Positions 39,707 to 50,811 of a DNA stretch of 64,000 bases are shown piece after piece. The DNA is taken from NCBI RefSeq assembly GCF_030272615.1, contig NC_081414.1, positions 825,558,896-825,622,895 on the forward strand, written 5' to 3'. The translations under genes and the position numbers were made by a program. The first letter of the stretch is position 1, and each line of letters starts with the position of its first letter. A model generated the notes under the pieces. The model was not told the origin of the DNA, searched no databases, and saw nothing but the letters and a program-made list of their open reading frames with translations. The DNA comes from Cryptomeria japonica. Taxonomy: Eukaryota; Streptophyta; Pinopsida; Cupressales; Cupressaceae.

Positions 39707-40098
39707 TTCTCCATATATATGGTCCAACCTCATGACCAAAATCAAGATAAAGTGAGCCTTCTCAAGCCATCTGCATCAAGAGTGCTCATGGTTGATTATG
39801 CTCATCGTGGATTATTTAATAAATACGGGTTTTGATGATTATTGAGTAAGATGGATGCTTTTGTTGTTTTGTCGGTATGAAATTTCCTTTGTGTGGTAAT
39901 TGTAAAATTTCCCATGCTTTTTGAGATTCAATTAATGTACACATTATGATTGGTTAGTGTTTTTTTATCAATGGGGACACTATGGGTATTTCTGGGTTTT
40001 GCAGGATCCCCATTATTGCTTTGGCATTGAACAATTTGTGTTGGAATTGAAGATCCTTCATCTCATTTTTCTTTTTTTTAGCTATCCATTTTCTTCAT

Positions 40099-41550
40099 AT
40101 TTTCTGTGGTAGTGCCTTGCCATCCCACCATAATGCAGATTTGTCCTTTACTAGAGGTGTCAATACAAATATAATTCTAGAACAGTGGGTCTTCAACAAT
40201 CTCTAGAGGCGTAGGAAAATTCTCTTTGCAGTGCATTGATTCCATACATGTCTTTGAATATAAATTATTAGCCATTGTTTCCTACTTTTTGAGCTCTTTT
40301 TGGGACCAAGTTTGGAGAACAACTATAGTAGAATCGAACTGTGCAACAAGAGCAATCAATCTTTGCCAAAAATCCATTGTATTCTTTAGTTTCCTTGAGG
40401 ATATTGCATGCCAATTAGGAGTAAAGATAAAAAGTTGCAAGAGTGTGAGAAGAAAATGGAAGGTAAGGAATCTAATGCTATAGGAATTCAGTTGTCCAAG
40501 TTTGAAAGAAACCACCACTATTTGAAGAATATTGTCATTGTCTTGAAATTCATCAATTGCTTTCAACGGAGATTTTAGTTTCAATCATCAACCATAAGAA
40601 TTCTTTTGATATTTGTCATCATTATTTACATTTTTTCTTTCAAAATATAGGTATGCTAGTTTTAATTTTATTCCCATTTATTTATTAATATTAATATACA
40701 CTACTAAAATTTAGTGTTAATGACAAGTTTAACCACTAAGGGGGTTGTACGAAGGAAATGTCTATCTAGCAACTAAGATGCACCAATACATCAATGCCTC
40801 TCATATATTATATATACATTGTAATGGATGCTTAGTGAATCCTAGGGATTGGATATCCATTTTTGTGGTAGTGTCTTGCCATCCCACCATAATGTGAATT
40901 TATCTTTCATTAGATGTGTTAAGACAAATGTAATTCCAGAATAGTGGTTCTTCAACAATCTCCAAAAGCATAGGAAAATTCTTTTTGCAATGCATTAATT
41001 ACATGCTTGTCTTTGAATACCAGGTCATCTCCATTAAAGAGACTTCCTTTCTATGTTTGCTCTTATGAGTGAAAATTATTAGCCATTATTTCCTACTTTT
41101 TGAATTCTTTTTGGGACTGAGTTTGGAGAACAAATAGAGTAAAATTGAAATATCCAACAAGAACAACCAATATTTGCCAAAAAGCCCTTGTATCCTTTAG
41201 TTTCCTCAAGGATATTGTGTTCCAATAAGGAGTAAAGATCCAAAGTTACATGAGTGTGAGAAGAAAATGGAAGGTAAGGAACCTAATGCTATAGGAATCC
41301 TGTTGTCCAAGTATGAAATAAATCAACACTATTTGAAGAAGATTGTCTTTGTCTTGAAACTCATCGATTGCTTTTAAAAGAGATTTTAGTTCCAATCATC
41401 AATCATAAGAATTCTTTTGATATTTCTATAGTAAAATGCACCAAGGGGGTTGCACAAAGGAAATGTCTATCTAGCCTTTAAGATGCACTGAGACATTAAT
41501 GCTATAATAGATGCTTGTGCATCCTAAAGATTGAATAGACATTTATGTGT
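40099..41550. repeat. Tandem duplication with ~760-bp unit
   Basis: Unit 1 (40099 to about 40860) and unit 2 (about 40861-41550) share 'gccatcccaccataatg', 'tctt(c)aacaatctcc', 'gatattg', 'ataagaattcttttgatatt' and 'gaaatgtctatctagc' in the same order. They differ by scattered changes and small gaps. Short ORFs in unit 1 are not conserved in unit 2, so I call no gene. Confidence 0.75.
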
Positions 41551-41609
41551 TAAAAAAAAATGAAAATTTAGAATAAAAGATGTAGTAAGTTTGCATGACT
41601 CTAGTGAAA

Positions 41610-41980
41610 ATTTAAAACTATTAGCAAAAATTACAATGGGATGAGGAAGCTTGAACTCAACCATTAGAATCAAACTATTAGCTGGAATTACCATGGTATG
41701 AAGGAAGCTTGAACTCTTGTAAAAACCATTGGAATTACCATGGGATGAAGGAAGCTTGAACTCTTGTAAAAACCATTGGAATTACCATGGGATGAAGGAA
41801 GCTTGAACTCTTGTAAAAACCATTGGAATTACCATGGGATGAAGGAAGCTTGAACTCTTGTAAAAACCATTAGAATCAATCCATGAATGAAACTACAACC
41901 AAAAATTACAAAAGAATGAGAGAGAGTGGAATTCTTGAAAAGACTCAATTACTGAATGAAACTGGTAGCAAAAACTTCAC
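41610..41980. repeat. Minisatellite resembling the 3' half of the adjacent tRNA-Met gene
   Basis: About four units of 47 bp (41687-41875), plus looser copies on each side, contain tgggatgaaggaagcttgaa followed by ctcttg. The adjoining tRNA-Met gene, on the plus strand, reads tggggtgagagaggctcgaa followed by ctctcg. The flank 'gaaactggtagcaaaaacttcac' before the tRNA also has looser counterparts in the array. The array thus appears to derive from the tRNA 3' half plus its downstream flank. Confidence 0.7.
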
Positions 41981-41981
41981 T

Positions 41982-42066
41982 GGGGTGAGAGAGGCTCGAA
42001 CTCTCGACCTCAGGATTACTCGTCATGCTATGAGACCTACGCGCTAGCCAACTGCGCCACCACCTC
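41982..42066 (-). tRNA. tRNA-Met (CAT), elongator, with intron
   Basis: The minus strand reads a full cloverleaf: acceptor gaggtgg...tcacccc, D arm GCGC/GCGC, anticodon loop ctCATaa after removal of about 12 nt, T arm gagag-ttcgagc-ctctc. The extra bases (gcatgacgagta) lie directly 3' of the anticodon loop position 37, where plant elongator tRNA-Met genes carry their intron. One acceptor pair is A-C. A TTTTT run follows at 41974-41970, a good polymerase III stop. It is probably functional or very recently so. Confidence 0.88.
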
Positions 42067-42233
42067 TTGTTGAAGACTGTTTTCATTAATTTTATAATGA
42101 AGAAATTCTTCCAGTGATCTTTAATTCCCCCGTACTCGCTTTAACACCCATTGAAATATGGAGAACACGGCGCACAGAAAAATGGTCGGCATGTACTCAT
42201 TTTACAAAACCATGTGCGAGGAAAAAAACGTTT

Positions 42234-42304
42234 ATCAGAGCCAGGTTTCGTTCCTGGGACCTGTGTGTTATGGGCCCACCAAGCTTCCGCTGCGCCACTC
42301 TGAT
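42234..42304 (-). tRNA. tRNA-Met (CAT), initiator, slightly degenerate
   Basis: The minus strand begins ATCAGAGTGGCGCAGCGGAA and ends GGCTCTGAT, the initiator signature (A1-T72, GGGCCCATAAC). From memory of the plant consensus it differs at three bases: one in the D arm, one in the anticodon stem that breaks a pair, and one in the T loop. A T7 run follows at 42227-42221. It could be a weakly functional gene or a young pseudogene. The 3' end is the complement of the primer sites of the copia elements in this window. Confidence 0.8.
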
Positions 42305-42630
42305 ATACAGGACAATTGAAACAATTGTTATCTTGTCATACCAAAGAGAAATTAAACTGAAGAGGCCGTGTTATAATGTCTTCAGTGTGACACTAACATG
42401 ATAGCGTGATAAGCAACAACTGGGAGCAATAGCCTACTGAAATTAAGACAAACATTTACTATCTTAAAGCATTGAACTAACGATATGTTGCTCTTTTTAA
42501 TAATTCAACGAGTGAGCGAATACGAGGTCGAGAATGGAGATTGGATATCTTAAAGTACCACAGATTAAACTTTTTAAGAGTATTGGAGATCAAGATAATA
42601 ATTTTAATTTGATTAAAGAGATTATCTTTG

Positions 42631-42702
42631 GCGTTTGTAGTCCAACGGTTCGGATAATTGCCTTCCAAGCAATACACCCGGGTTCGACTCCCGGCAAACA
42701 CA
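42631..42702 (+). tRNA. tRNA-Gly (TCC)
   Basis: The cloverleaf is visible: acceptor gcgtttg / caaacac, D arm, anticodon stem ttgcc-ttTCCaa-gcaa, T arm cccgg-gttcgact-ccggg. One acceptor pair (C2-A71) is mismatched. Box B GGTTCGACTCC is perfect. TTTT at 42720 is the likely terminator. It is slightly degenerate. Confidence 0.82.
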
Positions 42703-42807
42703 CTGCACATACATGTTCAATTTTAAAAATGGAAAAGCTACGCGTAAACAAATTTTGCGGATGCGACGTAAAAAATTGTTCGCCTAATAAGCAAATAAAA
42801 ACTGTCT

Positions 42808-42879
42808 TCCGTTGCCGGGACTTGAACCCGGGTCTCTCGGGTGAGAGCCGAGTATCCTAACCAACTAGACTACAACGGA
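42808..42879 (-). tRNA. tRNA-Glu (CTC)
   Basis: The minus strand gives acceptor TCCGTTG/CAACGGA with no mismatch, anticodon arm CTCGG-CTCTCAC-CCGAG (CTC) and T arm CCCGG-GTTCAAGT-CCGGG. TTTT follows at about 42800. It is the best-preserved tRNA of the cluster. Confidence 0.93.
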
Positions 42880-44240
42880 TTTAAAAATTAAATTGTACAA
42901 GATATATCTTGTTTACTAAAGTATTTTGGTTCCTCATTTATTAATTAAACTTACAATAGTAAGTACGGTAAACTTCAAAAGTCTTATGTCTTATCGCGTA
43001 GGCATTTTAAAAAATTCACACCATTTTCCATGCTATTAGATAGGCTTTTGCTATCTTGATTCGAAGAGCTTGCATTCCTCACAAAGTGGAGATTGGTAAA
43101 CCCTGAAGAGGAGAGAATGAGAATATATATATATATATATATAAATAACAAAATTTAAGAATAAAATGAGTGAAACAACATTAAACACTTTAAATGTTGC
43201 AACATCAAGGTAAAATATGCAATTCAAGGAAAATTAAGTAAAACTAATTCAATTTTACAATGCCTGGGAAAGTGACAAGCGAAATGTTTAGAATTGGAAG
43301 AGTAAGCAACATCGTGTATAGTCTGCGAGGACAAAAGCTGGAACTGCAATTGTTCAATGGGTGAATCGAAAGTCTATGAAGAAACGGAAGAAGCAATCCT
43401 GCAATGGGAGGAAACCAAATTAAGTGAACAAAGTTGTGCAATAAATTGTATATAGAAATTGCAGATGGTAGATAGAAAATTTACGAGCAAAGAGGAAAGT
43501 GTATTAACTATTACATGGATGCAAGAGATTTATGTTGGTAAATGAAAAGAAATAAATACAGTATGCAAGAAGAATGGAATGAGATGAGTCGAGAAGTTGT
43601 GCAAATTGGGAAAGAAAGAACTGAGAAATTAAACAAGCATTCACAGAAATCTGTATATAACATTTCAATATAAATTCATTATAAGTTATATAGATGTATG
43701 AAGAAAGTGTTTTTTCTTTATAGATTTTCCAACTAAAATCTTTGAAACTAAATATGTATGGAAATCATGTTCGAATAAAGTTAAAAGTATTTACCTGGGG
43801 TGAGTGAAAAGGGTAGAAGACATTCACAGAGCCAATGAATCGCCCAAAAGAATGGCAGCTTAAATATAATAAATCAAAGAGGGGATAACTAGCAGAAGAA
43901 GACTTTAGTGTTATGCAAGTATGACGAAATGTATAAACTTCATACCTAGAAGATAAGCTTGGCAGCGAACGGTCTTTGCAATTCAAAACCCAGGCAATGT
44001 TTCCTAGAAACTGTACAACCCATCTCCAAAAAGGTATTAGTAATAAAGAGGGATGTTCAACAAAAAATGTATAGAGAAAAAGAGGGAAAAAGAAATACAA
44101 GCTTCCATGAAAGGCTTGGCTTAGTAAAATGCGACGTGTATGTTTAGAAAACGTTAAGCAAATGTGAAGCATATTTCATAACTTTACTAGGAATGTGTAA
44201 GAAAGCCTGCAACAAGATAAGTTAAGTCATAGAAACGTAC
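42880..44240. other. Gene-free stretch left of the LTR element
   Basis: No gene is seen. A palindrome acaagatatatcttgt lies near 42898 and an (AT)n microsatellite at about 43124-43142. This DNA and 52084-52776 were contiguous before the LTR element inserted (shared CGTAC), so it may be the 3' flank or tail of the Helitron. Confidence 0.4.
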
Positions 44241-45450
44241 TGTAAAGCGGAAAAATCGAACCCTAGTCGTTCTCCTCTCCCCAACTCCAAGGAGAGAGAA
44301 GGGAGAGTCACTAGGGTTGATGGTTTTCACTTAGGAGAAACTTTACATTCAAAAGAAGGGTTGAAACCCACAAGATCCAATCCCATGCAATGCAAGATTG
44401 GATTCTAAATGAGTTTCAAGGGTTAAGACATCAAGGATACCCTCTTTTGTAAAGAATGTAGATAGAAAGATTGAACTAGGAATGCATGTAAAGTAGGAAA
44501 GATTCGCTTATAAACAGAGATAGGGATATGGGATGAAGCTGCAGACCTGGAATTAGCAGTAAAATGTCGAGACGGTGCTGTTTTGCAAATTTGAGTGAAA
44601 GTTGACGAGACGATGGCGCCCGGCGTGCACACGGTCCTCCGAAAAATCCGCGAAACAAAGGGGGATCTGTTCGTCTCTGCACAAGGATTTCAGATCTTCA
44701 ATTACAGCCGCGTACCTGCAACCTACACACAGAAAAGAGAGGACGATTGGGGGGTTAGGGATGAGGGGTTTGCCTTTAGGTCAAACCCCGGTTTTGGAAT
44801 TAACCAAGAAATGAGAATGTTGTAAATGTAAATGTTTGTAATGTAAACAAGTACTGATACCTTGTTGTAAGAATGTTTGTATTCTTACATGCGAAGGTGT
44901 AATGTATGTAGTATGTTGTATGTTGTATGTGATCTCCTCTTCAATGGTTGAATCCTTGTCTTGAATGCAACACTTAGCCTTGAATGGAGACTTAGAATGC
45001 TCAATTGCTTGAAGGAATGCTTGAATGCTTGAATGTTTGAATGTTTGCCTAGCGCTTTCGCCTCTTGTACACATATGTCCTTCCTTTTTTCGACCCTCTC
45101 AAATGGGAGAGGAAATGTAGTTTATATACTTGTTAATTAGGGCTGATAGACTGATTTTCCCGACCTTAGGCCGACCAGGAAACATTATTTTCCAATTTGC
45201 AAACTTAAAGACCCGAAGCCCCATAAGAGACTGGGCCCAAAATAGGGCCAGGGACCAGGGCGCTGGGCGCCATGGTCCCACCTCCCGGGACAGCAGGGTG
45301 CAAGGAGGGATCAGGCCAGGGTGCTGAAAAATGCAGTTTTTGATGTCATGAACAAGTTTCGGGGTCTCCATTCAGGTTCTGTGTTGCATCGCCATCGTGA
45401 AGACCCAAATGCAGTCGAAATTGCAAGTGTCACAATTTTAGGACGCTACA
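44241..45450 (-). repeat. 3' LTR of the gag-protease element
   Basis: Begins tgtaaagcgg and ends ggacgctaca on the plus strand. On the minus strand a TATA-like GTATATAAAC lies at about 45130-45120. It contains the gcgcccggcgtgcacacggtcc motif (44617 on) that recurs in the leader. Confidence 0.9.
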
Positions 45451-46199
45451 TTTAGCCCCCACTTTAGCGGGAGTATAAGCGTACGCTCATACTTCCGGTA
45501 AAGTACAAGGAAACAACATTGAAAAACTTTCACCACGTCAAGGAGGCAAGATACACTAAGCCCCTAGTGGACTAAGGATCTTACGACTTCGATTGACAAA
45601 GTAAAAGGGAAGATCACGAGGGAGAACCATGACTGTCAGTAGTAAGGTTCCCTCACTATGAGTCATGCAAGAAAGATATCAAAAATTTTCAAGGCAAAGT
45701 TAAATTTGTCAAGAAATTTTCAAGTATCTTGAAAAGATATGAACGGGATGTATGCCCCCCTACGTTAAAGCGATCGCACACGCCTCACCGGGGGTGATTT
45801 CTTTAAGGTAGTGATACATATAAGAAATGAGAAAGGAGCAAATTATCACAAGGATTTAGCCCCCAAGTGTGAGATAAGCCCAAGGATAATAGACACAAAA
45901 CACAAAGCACAAGGTGACTTCGCTTTCCTCGGGGTCAGTATGCTATATGATAATTCATGTATATCATATGTATGTATGCATAATTGTTCTTCATTCCCCA
46001 ATCAAGGAAGGTCACCTAGAAGAAGGGAACACATGTGTCTTTTGAGTCAACATGAGAGAGACCAAAAGAGATCTCAATGCTTTGCATCGTCCTCAAGTAG
46101 ACAACACTAAGGACAACAAATAGAAGAATGAGAATAACACATAGAAGAAGTAACAAAAGAGATCAAGAGAGGAGGAGAGAGTCTGCTATGCTAATGAAA
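45451..46199. other. Non-coding 3' region of the gag-protease element
   Basis: From the polypurine tract (about 45451-45470) to the gag-protease stop. I see no pol remnant here. Confidence 0.6.
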
Positions 46200-49100
46200 C
46201 TAGTCCAGCACGTCATCTACCCCCCGATCTTGCTGATCAATATTTCGGGAAGGTAGGAAACACGCTAGAGGAGGAACATCCAACACAGCAGATGGAGCTA
46301 TCACAAGATCCAAACAAGGGCTATGTTCATATTCCAAGCCACATTGTTCTTGTCTAGGAGCTAGGATAAGTGCTTTAGAAAATTCGTTAGATAAATGGTT
46401 ATCAACATCAACATATTCATATTCACTATCAGAATGAACAGGAGTAACATTTTCATCATGAATAACATTTTCATCTATATCATCATCAAGATTTATAAAA
46501 ATAGGATCTTTAACTCGCACGGGATCAAGACCATCATGCATCTTATGTTCAGGAGATTTCGGCTCAATCGTCAGCTGAGGAGAAAATGAAATAATATTAG
46601 TTGAAGGTGTTTTTGGGGATTGCAAAGTTTTAGAAGCAGCTGCCTGAGCTCTAAGACGACGCTTTCGTCGGCGTTCACGTGCAGAATGATTCCGTCTAGT
46701 CTTAGTAGGAAGTTGAGAAGATTGAGGAGGAGGAATGTTCTCATCCTTATCACTTGGGTGTTTCGGTTGTGGTCTCTTAGGTTGAACAATAGGAGAAGAG
46801 GAAGGTCTCTTCTCTCCATAAGAGGAAGGAGGAGGAACTGCTCCATATAAGGGAGGAATATTTGGTTTAGGAAGGAGACCAAGTCCATCATGACGAGGAG
46901 GGATAGGTCTACTTTTATGAAGTTTATTAGTCATAGGGATGGGTTGGGAATCTTCTTGAGGAAAGACATTAGTTTTATCTTTCAAAGGAAGAACTTCCTT
47001 CTCAAGAACGATAGGAATGTCAAGTTTGGGTGTTCTAGGTTCACTTAGAGATAGGATCATGTCTTTCTTCCACTTTTGATAAGATTTAAAAAGATGATCA
47101 CTTCGCGGAGGAAGAGATTGGAATTGTTTAGGCCAAAAGTAATCAATAGGAACGCTAGAAGTTCTTTCAGCTGGTTTAAAGAGACTATGATTGACAGTAA
47201 CAACTTCACCATTGTGGGGAAATTTCAAACACTTGTGAATAGGAGAAGCAATAGCTTTCATGGAAGATAGCCAAGGATAGCCTAGCTTCACACGAAATTG
47301 TTCAGATGATGGAATAATAGCAAAGTCCACATCAAGGGATTTGTTATGGACCTCAATAGGTAATGTAATAGAACCAATTGCAAGAGAAGAAAATGCATCA
47401 AATAGTTTCACAACCACATTTGTTTCATCATAGATCACTTGATTCAATTGCAAAGTAAAAAGAAATTCTTCAGTAATGATATTAATCATACAAGAAGGAT
47501 CAATAAGCACTCCACAGCAAGGTGTATTCTTGACTTTTGCAACTATATATAAAGCACCATCAGGTGCCCTGATAGTTTCACTAGAATCAAAGGTGATGGA
47601 AGGTTCTTTAGGGATTTTCTGCTGCTCTACAAAGTTAATCGCATTCGGAGTCATAGACACAAGATCATCAGGTGAGACAAAGGAATCATTAGTATCAATT
47701 GCATTAGAGGTATGAGAAGGCAATGGATCAGTAAAAATCTTAAGATTTTGGTTAGGAGGAGCTACAAATGTGTTGCCTTTATCATTCACACTAGAAACAG
47801 AGATAGTATTATTATCAATCAAATCTTGAATTTTACCCTTTAAAGCAAAACATTTTTCAGTATCATGCCCAGGGTGACGATGAAATTGACAAAAAGATTT
47901 GTTATCAAAATAGGGTGAATTAATCTTTGCAGGATCTATTTGCTTTATAGGAGGAAGAGTAAGCACATTTTGTTCCAATAACTTATTCATAATACTATGC
48001 AATGATTCATTCAAAGGAGTAAACTTTCTTTCTTTCTTGAAAAACTTAGAAATAGGAGGCACACTTGATGCCACATTCACATTGTTGTTGATGATGTTTT
48101 CATTGAATTTAATGGACTCTCTGTTCGGTTTAAACTTCCCAAATGGTTGTTGACTACTATCACCCTTATCACTCAGAGCCATAGGATTTGCTTGTTCCAT
48201 TTGACTCACAGTCAGTTGATAATTGTGAAGAGTTGCACACAACTGTTGGAAAGAAGTAAACTCAGAAAACAGAAGTTTTTCTCTAATATCTTTTTGTAAA
48301 TTAGAAATAAAGATTCTTTGAATATCATTGTCAGGCACTAGAAAAGAAATTTGAGCATACAAATGCTTATATCTACCAATGAAATCAGTTACTTTTTCTC
48401 TAACACCTTGTTTACAATGCATTAAATCAATCAAAGTAACTTTAGGACTTATATTGTTTTGAAATTGTTGAATGAAAGCATTTGCAAGTTGTTCGAAAGA
48501 AGTAATAGAATAAGAAGGCAACGAGCAATACCATTGTAGGGCTTTATCTCTTAATGTTCTAGTAAACAGTTTTGCAAGCAACCTTTGGTCATAAGCAAAA
48601 TCAGTACATATTGTTTGAAAGGTCTTAACATGTGTTAGAGGATCACCCTTACCATTATAAAGCTCCAAATGCGGAATTTCAACATGTTTAGGGGGGATAG
48701 CTCGAACAATGTCAAGAGAAAGTGGGCTCGCAACATCAAATGTGGGCACACTAAACTTAGATTGATTCATAGAGGCAATTTGTTGCTGTAAAGAAGAGAC
48801 AGTTTGTGCAAGATTGTTAATGGTCGCTTCAGTCGAAGAGTTCATATTAGACGTGTTAGATTGTGATGGATGTGTTATGTTATTGAAAGAAGGTAGAGAG
48901 TAAGGTGGTGGGACACTATGATAGTTAGTCATAGGAGATGATTGGAAAGGAGGAACACTACAAGGAGGAATGGAAGGGTTAAATGAATTGCCCCCTTGCG
49001 TCATGTTTATTTGTGGAGATATAATAGGAACACTCATTGAAGGAATGAATGAAGAAGTTGGATTGAATGAAGGAAGAGGGTTGATTGAAGAAGAAGGATT

Positions 49101-49625
49101 GCCCCCATGACTTGTGATCATAGGAGGAATGTCTTGTGTTGAAGTAGTCATTATGTTTGATGTAAAAGTAGGTATACTAGCAATAGGAGTTGTCAAAGGA
49201 ATAGAATGATTGACTTGAGTAGGAGGTTGTGTATAACCTAAGGTTTCGGCACAACTTTTCATCGGCATCACATTCGAATCCACAATGTGTGCAATACCAC
49301 GCAAAATATCAATTCCATTCTTATCACTTTGAACCATACGTTTTAGACCCTCAATTAATGAAAGAGCTTCACTATCAGGGTATTCTTGAGACATCCATTG
49401 TCGAAAATCATCAAATTGGTTATCCAATTTTGAAAGTTGTTCTACAGAAACCTTATGGAGAGCTTCTTCATCATTAAGAGGATTAGAGGAATTACCCATG
49501 TCCTCGATAAAAAGGCCATTCATATTAGGTTCCATCTCCTCGGTAATTACACCTTGGAAAGACTTAATTCTAAGGCTTCGTCTAACGGGAATAGTGTAAG
49601 TAGGGCTTATTGTTGTAAAACTCAT
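46200..49625 (-). CDS. Gag-protease polyprotein of the non-autonomous LTR element
   Basis: One uninterrupted frame of 1141 codons. Residues about 1-290 are a Ser/Pro/Asn-rich N-terminal region. A retrotransposon gag core occupies about 305-475 (LYNGKGDPLTHVKTF, DKALQWYCSLP, FIQQFQNN, VTDFIGRYKHL). A short Cys/His motif CQFHRHPGHDTEKC lies near 575-590, of the type seen in Athila/Tat-like gags. A retropepsin-like region spans about 690-800 with VLIDPSCMINIITEEF, where the usual D(S/T)G reads DPS. The C-terminal third is proline-rich and basic (KTRRNHSARERRRKRR near 970) with an acidic tail. No RT, RNase H or integrase follows. It presumably provides capsid for its own RNA while polymerase comes from another element. 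This is family inference. Confidence 0.88.
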   Translation of the reverse strand: MSFTTISPTYTIPVRRSLRIKSFQGVITEEMEPNMNGLFIEDMGNSSNPLNDEEALHKVSVEQLSKLDNQFDDFRQWMSQEYPDSEALSLIEGLKRMVQSDKNGIDILRGIAHIVDSNVMPMKSCAETLGYTQPPTQVNHSIPLTTPIASIPTFTSNIMTTSTQDIPPMITSHGGNPSSSINPLPSFNPTSSFIPSMSVPIISPQINMTQGGNSFNPSIPPCSVPPFQSSPMTNYHSVPPPYSLPSFNNITHPSQSNTSNMNSSTEATINNLAQTVSSLQQQIASMNQSKFSVPTFDVASPLSLDIVRAIPPKHVEIPHLELYNGKGDPLTHVKTFQTICTDFAYDQRLLAKLFTRTLRDKALQWYCSLPSYSITSFEQLANAFIQQFQNNISPKVTLIDLMHCKQGVREKVTDFIGRYKHLYAQISFLVPDNDIQRIFISNLQKDIREKLLFSEFTSFQQLCATLHNYQLTVSQMEQANPMALSDKGDSSQQPFGKFKPNRESIKFNENIINNNVNVASSVPPISKFFKKERKFTPLNESLHSIMNKLLEQNVLTLPPIKQIDPAKINSPYFDNKSFCQFHRHPGHDTEKCFALKGKIQDLIDNNTISVSSVNDKGNTFVAPPNQNLKIFTDPLPSHTSNAIDTNDSFVSPDDLVSMTPNAINFVEQQKIPKEPSITFDSSETIRAPDGALYIVAKVKNTPCCGVLIDPSCMINIITEEFLFTLQLNQVIYDETNVVVKLFDAFSSLAIGSITLPIEVHNKSLDVDFAIIPSSEQFRVKLGYPWLSSMKAIASPIHKCLKFPHNGEVVTVNHSLFKPAERTSSVPIDYFWPKQFQSLPPRSDHLFKSYQKWKKDMILSLSEPRTPKLDIPIVLEKEVLPLKDKTNVFPQEDSQPIPMTNKLHKSRPIPPRHDGLGLLPKPNIPPLYGAVPPPSSYGEKRPSSSPIVQPKRPQPKHPSDKDENIPPPQSSQLPTKTRRNHSARERRRKRRLRAQAAASKTLQSPKTPSTNIISFSPQLTIEPKSPEHKMHDGLDPVRVKDPIFINLDDDIDENVIHDENVTPVHSDSEYEYVDVDNHLSNEFSKALILAPRQEQCGLEYEHSPCLDLVIAPSAVLDVPPLACFLPSRNIDQQDRGVDDVLD

Positions 49626-50790
49626 GCACTAAAGAAAGAGAGAAGATTTTGAATTTTAGAGGTAGCAAATTTCAATAAAATCAGCCAATCTCCTAGATTT
49701 AAGCTGTTAAATGCAATCAGGACAATCTCCCAAAATTTCGAAAAAAATGTCCGGGACCGTGGCGAACGGAGTGCACACGGTCCTCGCAACTTTTTTCGAA
49801 ATTTTCAGGGATGACAGTTATGATGATTTTAAAGGTAATCTGAAAAAATTGAGTGATTTTACGATCTGTAGATAGGCCAAATTAAAGTTGCAATCTCAAA
49901 ATTGAACCCTACCAAGATTGTTGAAAAATGCAAATTTTGAATTTTGAAAAAGAGAGGGAAACTGAAATTTTGAATTTTATGATTTTAGAGGGAATGCTGA
50001 AAGCAATGCAGGCTTTGAAATTTAAAAGTTGACTCGATTTCATGCAAAATTCAAATTTTGAAAATGGAAATCAAGGTTGTTGCAATTAAACACTTAATTT
50101 CAAAAGTCACAAATTGTAAAAATTTGAATAAAGCACTGAAATTTCGAATGAATACCAACACACTTTTCAGATTTAGGACTGTAAGAAACACAATTTTGAT
50201 ACAAATTTCAATTTCAACAATTTTTGAATGATTAGAAGCCTCAATCCAAGCAATCGCTAAACCAACTTTGACTTTAATTTTGAAGGTGTTAAAATTAATA
50301 AAATCAGCCAAAATTCTGGATTTTAGCAGAAAAATACAGTAAGATCTAGCTCCCGAAAATTCGGAAAAAATGTCGGGGACGATGGCGCTCGGGGTGCACA
50401 CGGTCCTCGCAACTTTTTTCCAAATTTTCAGGGATGAAAGATATTGTGATTTTATTGCAGAATCCAAAGTTACAGCCGATTTGGAGGTGTTTTGATTAGC
50501 GAAATTATCAGTCAAAGGTTGAATCAAGAAGGTTTTAAAAATTAGGGTTTTGACATTTAACCACTTAATTTTCAGAATTAAAGCACAAATATGAATTGAC
50601 AATTTGTAATAGAAGGGTAGATCTGAAACAAGCATTAACAATTAAACATTTCACAAGCTTAATTACTTAAAAAGAAAATTTTAGGGTTTTTATGCAACCA
50701 ACCTCTAAAATTTGCATAAGATCAAACATGGAAATATAATTAGGAAAGCAAAATTTTCAGATCTAACCATGAATAATCAGAATGAGGATG
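49626..50790. other. Long non-coding leader of the gag-protease element
   Basis: About 1.17 kb between ORF and primer site. Two copies of a hairpin-capable motif lie at about 49750-49815 and 50368-50437 (ggaccgtgg...cacacggtcctcgcaac), related to a motif in both LTRs. The rest is AT-rich and non-coding. Confidence 0.65.
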
Positions 50791-50811
50791 TTCACGTCGG
50801 GTTCACCAAAA

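Noticed and set aside
42894-42912. Palindrome acaagatatatcttgt as a Helitron 3' hairpin
   Set aside because: AT-rich, not followed by CTRR and adjacent to the tRNA-Glu gene; likely chance.
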